From NCBI GenBank assembly GCA_964519985.1, contig CAZFMF010000006.1:1-64000 (forward strand): a stretch of DNA of 64,000 bases, read 5' to 3'. A program made the position numbers and the translations under genes. The notes beneath the pieces are model-generated. The model made no database searches, was not told the DNA's origin, and saw only the letters and a program-made list of their open reading frames with translations. The stretch is from JAIEOG01 sp964519985. GTDB lineage: Bacteria; Bdellovibrionota; FAC87; UBA2466. This document shows positions 7,457 through 14,923 of this stretch, piece after piece; position 1 is the stretch's first letter; each line of letters opens with the position of its first letter.

Positions 7457-7981
7457 ATGAAAAAGACATTCTTTTGGTCGCTGGCTCTGATACCGGCTTT
7501 GATTTCGTCTAAGGCTCAAGCAGTCGATGGATTTTACGTAGGGGCCTCGGTCGGGCATGTGGCACTGACGGGCGGGGCTTCGTCGGCTTTCAATAATGCC
7601 CTGGGGGTGGGGTTGGACTTGAGTTTTCGCACCAATCCGATTTTAGATGTCGCGGTGCGGGCTCAGTACAGCTCGCACGCGGGCGGCGCGAGTGGATTGA
7701 GCCTGCTGGGGACGACCCTTTCGGCCGACTTCCTCTTGGGGAATTTTAACGATATCGAGTTTTTCCTCGGGGGCGGTCCCGGTTTCTACCAGTTTAGTGG
7801 TGCGACGAAGAGCAGTCGGTTCGGTCTTCACGCGGAAGCCATCGGGGATCTCGCGGTCGGTGAGAATTTGCGGTTGGGTCTCGCCTGGCGCTACCACGGA
7901 GTGTTTGATCCCGGCGTCGGCGAGGGAAGCTATTGGACGATCATGATGCGCGTGGGACTCACATTCCCCATCGGCAGTTAA
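7457..7981 (+). CDS. Outer-membrane beta-barrel protein
   Basis: This 174-residue protein has a clear Sec signal peptide (MKKTFFWSLALIPALISSKAQA, cleavage after AQA, about residue 22). Alternating hydrophobic strands rich in Gly and aromatic residues follow, ending in GLTFPIGS, as expected for a small OmpA/OmpW-like barrel. It starts on the other strand from flagellin 3, about 260 bases away. It ends 19 bases before the biotin-carrier gene, so it could be co-transcribed with the catabolic operon, although no metabolic link is evident. The ligand is unknown. Confidence 0.75.
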   Translation: MKKTFFWSLALIPALISSKAQAVDGFYVGASVGHVALTGGASSAFNNALGVGLDLSFRTNPILDVAVRAQYSSHAGGASGLSLLGTTLSADFLLGNFNDIEFFLGGGPGFYQFSGATKSSRFGLHAEAIGDLAVGENLRLGLAWRYHGVFDPGVGEGSYWTIMMRVGLTFPIGS

Positions 7982-8000
7982 AGAGAAGGATAGGTGGGAC

Positions 8001-8216
8001 GTGGGAAAGACGATCAAGAGTGAAATGGCGGGCACCCTTCTCGAAGTGAAGGTGAAACCCGGCGACAGCGTCCAAAAGGGGCAAGAAGTGGCGGTCGTGG
8101 AATCGATGAAGATGGAAGTTCCGCTGCTCGCGTCCGACAGCGGTACCGTGCAAACGGTTTTGAAAAGCGCCGGCGACTTCCTCAATGAAGGCGAAGCGCT
8201 GATCGAGTTGAAGTGA
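8001..8216 (+). CDS. Free-standing biotin carboxyl carrier protein
   Basis: This 71-residue biotinyl/lipoyl domain has the biotin-attachment motif ESMKMEV, with the modified lysine at residue 37. It contains nothing but the swinging-arm domain; most carriers are fused to a biotin carboxylase (as in PccA/MccA) or carry an N-terminal linker (AccB). The GTG start follows AGAAGGAT. The carrier would pass carboxybiotin to the carboxyltransferase at 9916. No biotin carboxylase gene lies in the window, so that subunit must be encoded elsewhere or shared with acetyl-CoA carboxylase. Confidence 0.9.
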   Translation: MGKTIKSEMAGTLLEVKVKPGDSVQKGQEVAVVESMKMEVPLLASDSGTVQTVLKSAGDFLNEGEALIELK

Positions 8217-8219
8217 GCC

Positions 8220-9134
8220 GTGTCCTTTGAATTCACCGATGTCACCTTACGCGACGGTCTCCAGATGGAGGCTGCGACGCTTTCGGTGGACCAGAAGTAT
8301 CTGCTCTTTCAAAAGCTGGTGGCCTGTAAGTTTCAGCGCATTGAAATCACCAGCTTCGTAAACCCCAAGAAGGTACCGCAGTTTGCCGACGCCGAGGCCC
8401 TCTGTAAGAAGATTTTTGCCGCCGCCGACGATATGCCGCCTTTGATGGCGTTTGTGCCCAACGATCGCGGTGCGGAAAGGCTGCAGGCTTTTCCCATTCC
8501 TTGGACCGCTTGCTTCGTCTCCATCAGCGATGCCTTCAATCAGAAAAACGTGAATGCGACGGTCGACGAAAGCCTTTTTCAAGTCGAAGCGGTGGTAAAC
8601 CGCGTGCGACAACTGAATCGAAAAGTCCGCGTTTATGTTTCCACGGTTTTTGGGTGCCCTTATCAAGGGAAAGTCGATCCGGGGGTATTGACGCGGGTCT
8701 TGCGTACCATCGCGACGCTGCAGCCCGACGAAATTGCGCTCGGCGATACCATCGGCGTTGCCACGCCCAACCAAGTGACGGAGACCTTGGCTATGGTGGC
8801 GCAGTTTTTCCCCCTCAAGAATGTGGCGCTTCACCTGCATAATACTTACGGCTTAGCGCTTGCCGCCGCGCAGGCGGGGTACGCGGCGGGAGTCCGCAAA
8901 TTCGACGGAGCCACCGGCGGAATTGGCGGTTGTCCTTACGCCAAAGGGGCCTCGGGCAATGTGGCGAGCGAGGATCTCCTCTATTCGGCGTTTCGTCAGG
9001 GGTGGATGCCCGAGTTCGATGGGGACGCCTTTAAGAAAGCTTTGAAGTTTTTGTCCACGGATTTGGGACTAAAGCCCCAGGGCCGACTGGTAGAAGTCTG
9101 GGCCAAGGGCGGAAACTGGTACGGAGTCGACTAA
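8220..9134 (+). CDS. Hydroxymethylglutaryl-CoA lyase
   Basis: This 304-residue TIM-barrel enzyme of the HMGL-like family cleaves HMG-CoA to acetoacetate and acetyl-CoA, the last step of leucine breakdown. Visible signatures are DVTLRDGLQ near the N-terminus (catalytic Arg and Asp), EITSFVNPKKVPQ, the metal-binding HLHNTYG, and GGIGGCPYAKGASGN, whose Cys238 is the catalytic loop cysteine. The GTG start lies four bases after the carrier stop. The gene overlaps the next start by one base (TAATG), showing a tightly packed operon. 4-Hydroxy-2-oxovalerate aldolases lack the GGCPYAKGASGN signature, so HMG-CoA lyase is preferred. Confidence 0.92.
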   Translation: MSFEFTDVTLRDGLQMEAATLSVDQKYLLFQKLVACKFQRIEITSFVNPKKVPQFADAEALCKKIFAAADDMPPLMAFVPNDRGAERLQAFPIPWTACFVSISDAFNQKNVNATVDESLFQVEAVVNRVRQLNRKVRVYVSTVFGCPYQGKVDPGVLTRVLRTIATLQPDEIALGDTIGVATPNQVTETLAMVAQFFPLKNVALHLHNTYGLALAAAQAGYAAGVRKFDGATGGIGGCPYAKGASGNVASEDLLYSAFRQGWMPEFDGDAFKKALKFLSTDLGLKPQGRLVEVWAKGGNWYGVD

Positions 9135-9916
9135 TGGCCGTCAGCAATGTTTTGGTGCGCCGGGAAGGGCCGATTGTTACGGCGATGCTTAATCGTCCCG
9201 ACAAGCTCAATGCGTTAAATAAAGAAGTTTTCGACGAGCTGAAGTCGCTCGTCGATGTCTTGGAAACCGACAAGACCGCGCGGGCGTTGATCTTGACCGG
9301 CGCGGGGGAGAAAGCGTTTTGCGTGGGGGCGGATCTCAAAGAGCGCCAGGGCATGAATGAGAAAAGCATTCTGGCTCGGTTCGATTTTGTGCATGCGCTT
9401 TACCAGCGAATAGAAAAGTTGCCTTTTCCCGTGATTGCCGCGATTGGCGGCGCCGCTTTGGGCGGGGGGCTCGAGCTCGCCCTGGCCGCCGATCTTCGGG
9501 TGGCGAGCGACAACGCGGTCTTGGGTTTACCGGAAACGGATCTGGCGATCATTCCCGGCAACGGCGGGACGCAGCGTCTTTCCCGCGTCATCGGTATGGC
9601 CAAAGCGATGGAGTTGGTTCTGCTCGCGCGCCGCCTCAGCGCCCAAGAAGCGCTGGATATGGGTTTGATTCACGCGCTGGTGGCGCCTGGCTATGCGGTG
9701 AGCCACGCCAAACAATGGGCTCTAAAAGTTTCCGAAGCCGGACCATTGGCGATTCGCCAAGCGAAAATAGCCGTGCGTCAAGGCATTGAACTGCCGCTCG
9801 CCAAGGCGCTCACCTTTGAAGTGGAATGTTACCGTCCGTTGATTCAGTCCAAGGATCGCACGGAAGGGATGAAGGCTTTTCTGGAAAAGCGCAAGCCGAG
9901 TTACACGGGGGAATAA
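9134..9916 (+). CDS. Enoyl-CoA hydratase family protein, probable methylglutaconyl-CoA hydratase
   Basis: This 260-residue crotonase-fold protein has the oxyanion-hole segments FCVGADLKER and AAIGGAALGGGLELALA. The catalytic-Glu segment reads GLPETDLAIIPGNGGTQRL, typical of true hydratases. Between HMG-CoA lyase and a carboxyltransferase, the likely reaction is hydration of 3-methylglutaconyl-CoA to HMG-CoA (LiuC/AUH type). Substrate specificity cannot be proved from the sequence. Its start overlaps the lyase stop by one base and its stop overlaps the next start by one base. Confidence 0.88.
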   Translation: MAVSNVLVRREGPIVTAMLNRPDKLNALNKEVFDELKSLVDVLETDKTARALILTGAGEKAFCVGADLKERQGMNEKSILARFDFVHALYQRIEKLPFPVIAAIGGAALGGGLELALAADLRVASDNAVLGLPETDLAIIPGNGGTQRLSRVIGMAKAMELVLLARRLSAQEALDMGLIHALVAPGYAVSHAKQWALKVSEAGPLAIRQAKIAVRQGIELPLAKALTFEVECYRPLIQSKDRTEGMKAFLEKRKPSYTGE

Positions 9917-11439
9917 TGGCGGAAATGGCGGATATCGGTTCCTGGCAGAAGAAACTGCGGCAGGGCGGCCCGAAGAAGTACCATGAAAAATTGCCGGAGC
10001 AGAAAAAGCTCTTCGTACGCGACCGCATCGCCTTGCTCTGTGACAAAGATTCGTTCATTGAGGACGGTCTATTCGCGAATTGCGGCGACCCGGAGCTGGC
10101 CGCCGATGGGGTGGTCACGGGATTGGGTCGCATCGGCGGCCGTCCGGTCGCCGTGCTCGGCAACGACGCAACGGTGAAAGCGGGGAGCTGGGGCGCGCGG
10201 ACCGTCGAGAAAATGTTGCGCATTCAGGAAACGGCGGAGCGCCTTGAGATTCCTTTGTTCTATTTGATCGACAGCGCCGGAGCGCGCATCACCGATCAGA
10301 TCCAAATGTTTCCCGGTCGGCGGGGAGCGGGCAAGATCTTCCACAATCAGGCACGCCTGTCGGGCCGCATCCCGCAGATCTGTCTGCTCTTCGGCCCTTC
10401 GGCGGCGGGCGGGGCCTATATTCCGGCGTTCTGCGATTTGCTCATTATGGTAGATGGCGGCGCGAGCATGTACTTAGGTTCGCCGCGCATGGCCGAGTCG
10501 GTGATTGGTGAAAAGGTTACGCTCGAAGAAATGGGCGGCGCGAAGATGCACTGCTCGGTGAGCGGCTGCGGGGATATCCTCGCCACCGACGAAAAAGACG
10601 CGATCGAAAAAGCGAAGCGTTACTTAAGCTATCTGCCGCAGAATGAGGCGTTGCCGGCACCGATGGTGGCGGCGGTGAAAGCCAAACGCCCGGCCACGGA
10701 CTTGGCCACCATCGTGCCGCAATCGCCCGCGCGTGCCTACAATATCAAAGACGTTCTCGATACGTTTATCGACGAGAATAGCTTTTTTGAAATCAAAGAA
10801 CTCTACGCCAAGGAAGTCGTGACGGGGTTTGCGCGGCTCGACGGCCGCCCGATCGGAATTGTGGCCAACAACCCGATGGTGAAGGGCGGGGTGCTCTTCG
10901 TCGATTCGTCCGACAAGGCGTCGCGCTTTATCCAGCTTTGTAGCGCGTTTCAATTGCCGCTGCTCTTTGTGGCGGATGTGCCGGGTTTCATGATTGGTAG
11001 CAAAGTGGAGCGCGAGGGAATGATCCGCGCCGGCGCGAAACTGATTTACGCGTTATCGACGGCCCGGGTACCGAAAATCTCATTGATCGTCCGCAAGGCG
11101 TTCGGGGCGGGCCTCTACGCGATGTCCGGTCCGGCCTTCGGCACCGACTGCGTGCTGGCGTTGCCTCCCGCCCAGGTTGCGGTGATGGGCCCGGAGCCCG
11201 CCGTGAACGCGGTTTACTACAACAAGATCCAGGAACTGCCGGAAGACAAACGCAAAGCGTTTGTCGCCGAGAAAATCGCCGAATATGAAAAAGACATCGA
11301 TATCCTGCGCCTGGCCGGTGAGCTCATCATCGACGCCATGATCGATTTTGGGGAAGTGCGAACCGAACTCTCGAAGCGCTTTGCCTTCTACGCCCGTCCG
11401 AAAGAAGCCCTGCGTCCGCCGGGCATTTTGCCGATGTAA
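9916..11439 (+). CDS. Acyl-CoA carboxylase, carboxyltransferase (beta) subunit
   Basis: This 507-residue protein transfers the carboxyl group from carboxybiotin to an acyl-CoA. Both crotonase-like halves are visible. The N-half holds LIDSAGARITDQ and FGPSAAGGAYIPAFCD; the C-half holds VADVPGFMIG, the GAKLIYALSTARVPKI block and RKAFGAGLYAMSG. Length fits PccB/MccB-type subunits. The operon points to methylcrotonoyl-CoA, but propionyl-CoA or acetyl-CoA cannot be excluded. The open frame extends upstream to 9826; the start at 9916 is chosen because it forms TAATG with the hydratase stop and begins the conserved N-terminus. Confidence 0.92.
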   Translation: MAEMADIGSWQKKLRQGGPKKYHEKLPEQKKLFVRDRIALLCDKDSFIEDGLFANCGDPELAADGVVTGLGRIGGRPVAVLGNDATVKAGSWGARTVEKMLRIQETAERLEIPLFYLIDSAGARITDQIQMFPGRRGAGKIFHNQARLSGRIPQICLLFGPSAAGGAYIPAFCDLLIMVDGGASMYLGSPRMAESVIGEKVTLEEMGGAKMHCSVSGCGDILATDEKDAIEKAKRYLSYLPQNEALPAPMVAAVKAKRPATDLATIVPQSPARAYNIKDVLDTFIDENSFFEIKELYAKEVVTGFARLDGRPIGIVANNPMVKGGVLFVDSSDKASRFIQLCSAFQLPLLFVADVPGFMIGSKVEREGMIRAGAKLIYALSTARVPKISLIVRKAFGAGLYAMSGPAFGTDCVLALPPAQVAVMGPEPAVNAVYYNKIQELPEDKRKAFVAEKIAEYEKDIDILRLAGELIIDAMIDFGEVRTELSKRFAFYARPKEALRPPGILPM

Positions 11440-11501
11440 CCTTGCCGGAAGCGGCTTGACAGGTTCCGCGGAGCACGAGTAACGGCAGGGGTGGAGGTCG
11501 T

Positions 11502-11948
11502 ATGTTTAAGTCTTTTCTCCTGGTCCCGGTGCTTTTCGTCGCGAATCTCGTGGGCCCGGCGCACGCTGCCGCGGCGAAGGTCGACATTGTCCCCGAGCTC
11601 TGTGGCACCCAGCTCGATTCCTCCGGTGACACAATGGTATGCCTGGCGAAATCGGCCAAAACTCAGGATTCGGTTTTGATCCTGCAACGGGTGGGACAAG
11701 CGCAGAAGTACTATATTCCGGCGGTAACCTCGCAGGTTTCCCAAGACAATCTTTCCGACAAGAATTCCACGGTCGAGATTTGGATTGCCAAAGGCGTGGG
11801 ACCTTATCGGGACAAGGAAGGTTCGCCGGTTTACGGGCAGTATGAATTGGAATACTCGCTCAAGGGCGGCAAAAAAATCGGGTTTGTGAAATTCAATTCC
11901 CTGTCGACGATGGGTCTCGATCCCTTTGAGTTCGAGACGGTGAAATAG
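11502..11948 (+). CDS. Secreted protein of unknown function
   Basis: This 148-residue protein has a signal peptide (MFKSFLLVPVLFVANLVGPAHA, cleavage near residue 22). The mature part has two cysteines close to the N-terminus (ELCGT and MVCLA) that could form a disulfide, followed by predicted beta-rich sequence. No family is recognised. A GGAGG ribosome site precedes the ATG. It lies 62 bases after the carboxyltransferase gene on the same strand and may be read from that operon or from its own promoter. Confidence 0.7.
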   Translation: MFKSFLLVPVLFVANLVGPAHAAAAKVDIVPELCGTQLDSSGDTMVCLAKSAKTQDSVLILQRVGQAQKYYIPAVTSQVSQDNLSDKNSTVEIWIAKGVGPYRDKEGSPVYGQYELEYSLKGGKKIGFVKFNSLSTMGLDPFEFETVK

Positions 11949-12257
11949 GCCTCTACTCCGCCTGAAGGAAGCGCTGTGTACCCGGCAAGCCTTTCTTTTG
12001 CTGAGGAATCTAAAATCACTGTCGATGCTCCCCTAAGTCTCTTGACATGCTTTTGCAAAAAGTGCGGCGCCAAGGTTCTTACCACGGAGGTATGGCAGGG
12101 ATATTCCCACGTCGCCAATCTGACGCGATACGCTGCGATCACGCTTAATTCATATGCCGCGCGGCATACGCGATCGAAAATGCGGTATAAGTGATTTGCA
12201 TCGACAAAATCACCCTCGAAAATCCCGTGTTAGAAGTTCCCTCAGAAGGAGCGAAAA
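11949..12257. other. Intergenic region upstream of the HNH gene
   Basis: No gene is supported; ORFs at 11976-12194 (plus) and 11831-12142 (minus) lack homology cues and good starts. The region contains a perfect 16-base palindrome TATGCCGCGCGGCATA (12153-12168). Its right part and the following bases (CCGCGCGGCATACGC, 12157-12171) recur exactly inside the HNH gene at 12963-12977. A TTGACA near 12041 has no matching -10. Confidence 0.55.
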
Positions 12258-13262
12258 ATGCGACGACTCGACGGAATTTTGGCAAATCAATCGGATGCCC
12301 GGATCCTTTCCGGGTTTAGCTTGTTGGTGATACAGGAACGCAAGCGCAAATCGGATCTCTTGGCGTACCTGAATGAAGTGGATGTCCGTAAGCTCTACGC
12401 TCAAGAAGGCTACTCCAGTCTTTTTCGATTCCTCACTGAAAAACATTTCTTCTCGGAAAGCTCGGCGTTGAAGCGCATCCAAGCGGCGCGCCTGGCTCGG
12501 AAGTTTCCTTTTCTTTATGGTGACATCAAAGATGGCAAATATTCGCTCTCGGCGCTGTCGCGACTGGCACCTTTCGTAAGTGCGGCGAATGCCGATCGGC
12601 TCTTCCGAAAATCTGAACGCAAAAGCACTCGAGAAGTTGAGGCGATGCTGGCGGCGGAATTTCCGAAGGCGGATGTGGCGGATCGGTTGAGTAAAACGGT
12701 GAGCCCCCTCAGTGAGAACCGGGTGAAAATCCAATTCTCTGGCCCCAAGGAATTGGTCGAGGATATCGAGAGATTGCGCGACCTCCTGAGTCATCGCTAT
12801 CCTCAAGGGAAACTGGCCGATGTGGTTGGACTCGCAGTGAAAGCGTTGATTCGAGAATTGGAAAAACCGGGTCGGGCTCCGAAAACACATGCCGCGGGGA
12901 ATACGAAAAGCAAAATGGCCACCAAGATCGCTGCCAAATCGTTGAAACGCTCGCGCTACATTCCGCGCGGCATACGCCGCGATCTTGGCGTTCGCGACAC
13001 CCATCGCTGCCAGCACCTGCGGCCCGATGGAACGCTTTGCGGAGAAACTCGGTTTTTGGAGGTGGATCACATTCAGCCCTACGCTCTCGGGGGCGGGAAT
13101 GGGCGTGAGAATCTAAGGTTACTGTGCTGGGCGCACAATCAGCTGCGGGCCGAAGCGCAATTTGGCCGGCGCAGCCGCCAGGTCCCGGCAGTCTGCGTGG
13201 AAGGCCGAACGAGCGCGAAGTTGGATTCCCGGACAAGACCTGTGGTAAGCAGCTCGCCATGA
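12258..13262 (+). CDS. HNH endonuclease domain protein
   Basis: This 334-residue protein has a helical, basic N-terminal region (about 1-220) and a C-terminal HNH nuclease module. In the module, CQHLRPDGTLCG provides two cysteines, FLEVDHIQPYALGG gives the catalytic DH, and NGRENLRLLCWAHN supplies the second N and H. The layout resembles the DUF222-like HNH proteins that occur in many copies in some bacterial genomes. An AAGGAG ribosome site precedes the ATG. The stop overlaps the next start (ATGA), so the downstream hydrolase is translationally coupled. The target, possibly DNA of invading or mobile elements, is unknown. Confidence 0.85.
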   Translation: MRRLDGILANQSDARILSGFSLLVIQERKRKSDLLAYLNEVDVRKLYAQEGYSSLFRFLTEKHFFSESSALKRIQAARLARKFPFLYGDIKDGKYSLSALSRLAPFVSAANADRLFRKSERKSTREVEAMLAAEFPKADVADRLSKTVSPLSENRVKIQFSGPKELVEDIERLRDLLSHRYPQGKLADVVGLAVKALIRELEKPGRAPKTHAAGNTKSKMATKIAAKSLKRSRYIPRGIRRDLGVRDTHRCQHLRPDGTLCGETRFLEVDHIQPYALGGGNGRENLRLLCWAHNQLRAEAQFGRRSRQVPAVCVEGRTSAKLDSRTRPVVSSSP

Positions 13263-14377
13263 AACGTTCGCCGCTTATCATTATTGGTATCGCCCTTAGC
13301 CTGAGTTTGGTTCCCGCTCAGGCGGCGAGTTGTTCCTCTATCCTCAGCTGGCTTTGGCAGCGCCCGTATCGCACGTTGGGGGCGGGACTTTTGGCGTCAT
13401 CGCTTTCGTACGGAGCTTTTGAGTTGGCGGTGACAGACCCCATTGGCCATCGGTACCCCGCCGCCCAACCGGTAAGCCGGGATCGGCACACTCATTTAGC
13501 CCTCATCGGGGATTCCCTGAGTACCGATTTCGTTTACTCGGATAACCCCCTTGGGAACCTCTTTCGCCTGCGCACGACGCGATTTGGCGGATGGTTTGCG
13601 GATCGGGCCCAGGACTCGAACCGTTCTTACTCGGAAATCTGTGCCGGGGACCAGAGTGTGACGGCCGATTGCTACGCGCAGGCCGGTGCGTCGATTCTTG
13701 GCAGTCCGGACGCTTCATTTGGCAAACGGCTCGGCCAAATCAACCACCTTTCGGCGCAAGCCGATGGCTTGTTGAATGGCGCACATTTTCCAGATCACGT
13801 TCTCATCTGGATTGGGCACAACGATCTCGACTTTGTGTATTCGTGTGACAAAGACGTGAGTCTCGATCGGGACACTTACTGTGCCGTCTTGACGGATCGG
13901 ATGACGAAAGCTTTGGAAGAACATCTGGTACGCCTGGGTGACCACGCGAAGACGCAGGGTAAGCCGGTGGCGATCACGGTTTTTGGCTTAATGGAACATG
14001 AGAACTCCGCTCTGGTGCGCAAACAAATCCGCATCGCCCATACGAAAGATCTCACCCAGTACCCCTACTTGAGACAGGGTATTGAAGGCTTTCCCACGGT
14101 GGCGCCAAAGGATCCCGAGGATTCGGAACGGGCGCGTCGCCTATCGCTGGTGATCAACCAAGACTGGCGTCAGATGGTGGAACGGCTCAACGAGAAGTTT
14201 GCCGGAACCGCGGTGCGATATTTCTTTTCGTCCGTCCTTTCGGAGTTTCCTTATGAGAAAGAGGATTATGCCGAGGATGGCCTGCATCTGTCGGCGCACG
14301 GGCGCGCGCGACTGAGTCAAGCCGCGTTCGATGGCACGCAGGCGCAGCGGGATTTTATTTCTGGAGCAGCACCATAG
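13259..14377 (+). CDS. Secreted SGNH/GDSL hydrolase
   Basis: This 372-residue protein is likely exported; residues 1-25 (MKRSPLIIIGIALSLSLVPAQA and following) form a signal peptide. The SGNH fold is marked by GDSLS with nucleophile Ser86, GHND with Asn188, and DGLH with Asp340 and His343. It probably hydrolyses an ester of a lipid or acylated polysaccharide in the periplasm or outside. The open frame continues upstream to 13124, but the ATG at 13259 starts the signal peptide and overlaps the HNH stop. Its last 23 bases overlap the convergent gene at 14355. Confidence 0.85.
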   Translation: MKRSPLIIIGIALSLSLVPAQAASCSSILSWLWQRPYRTLGAGLLASSLSYGAFELAVTDPIGHRYPAAQPVSRDRHTHLALIGDSLSTDFVYSDNPLGNLFRLRTTRFGGWFADRAQDSNRSYSEICAGDQSVTADCYAQAGASILGSPDASFGKRLGQINHLSAQADGLLNGAHFPDHVLIWIGHNDLDFVYSCDKDVSLDRDTYCAVLTDRMTKALEEHLVRLGDHAKTQGKPVAITVFGLMEHENSALVRKQIRIAHTKDLTQYPYLRQGIEGFPTVAPKDPEDSERARRLSLVINQDWRQMVERLNEKFAGTAVRYFFSSVLSEFPYEKEDYAEDGLHLSAHGRARLSQAAFDGTQAQRDFISGAAP

Positions 14378-14753
14378 GCTGGCTGGCCATAAAGATACGG
14401 CTATCACCACCCGAGCGGGCGGCCGTGAAACCGACGATCATTTGACGCTGGGAGGCCGAGCCTTCCGGTTGAAAGACATAGCGGAACGCGCCGCTCAAGT
14501 AAGTGCAACGGCTACCCAATTGAATCTGGCTATCGGAGATCTTACGGTAGTCGCAGTTATCCGCTTCCTTGATTTCCATCGCCATGACAATGGGCTGATG
14601 GTAGGTCGCGGCCTTCGCCACGATTTTCCAATCGGCCGTGAGTTGAACATCGGGTCCGGAGACCTTACTGGAAACTTCGGGTGCTTCGATGCCTTCGGCC
14701 AAAAGGTTTTGGCCCAACGTCAAGAAAACCAGCGCAGTCAAAAACGACTTCAT
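14355..14753 (-). CDS. Small secreted protein of unknown function
   Basis: This 132-residue protein has a signal peptide (MKSFLTALVFLTLGQNLLAEG, cleavage near residue 19) and two cysteines (DNCDYR, SRCTYL) about 20 residues apart that may form a disulfide. The rest looks beta-rich. A GGAG site precedes the ATG. The 3' end overlaps the convergent SGNH gene by 23 bases. No family is recognised. Confidence 0.68.
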   Translation of the reverse strand: MKSFLTALVFLTLGQNLLAEGIEAPEVSSKVSGPDVQLTADWKIVAKAATYHQPIVMAMEIKEADNCDYRKISDSQIQLGSRCTYLSGAFRYVFQPEGSASQRQMIVGFTAARSGGDSRIFMASQPMVLLQK

Positions 14754-14923
14754 AAATCACTCCGAATACTCAGCGTGTACGGATCCCAGCACCCGCGCAA
14801 ACAGTGCAGCCTCCGTGCCCCGGTCGTTGAAGGCTAGGGAGGGGTGGGCACGCAGAAAAAGGGCGGGATTCGACCGACAGGGTGACAAACTGGGGCACGC
14901 AGAGGTATCGTTATGGGCTCAAA

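Noticed and set aside
11976..12194. Plus-strand ORF with CFCKKCG motif
   Set aside because: A lone CxxC pair, GTG start with no ribosome site, and no family; treated as chance.
12210..13070. Minus-strand ORF (286 codons) opposite the HNH gene
   Set aside because: The plus strand has a ribosome site and a clear HNH motif; the antisense frame has no recognisable feature.
14754..14923. Possible SAM, SAH or B12 riboswitch before metH
   Set aside because: None of the conserved core motifs of these riboswitches could be found by eye; a covariance-model search would decide.
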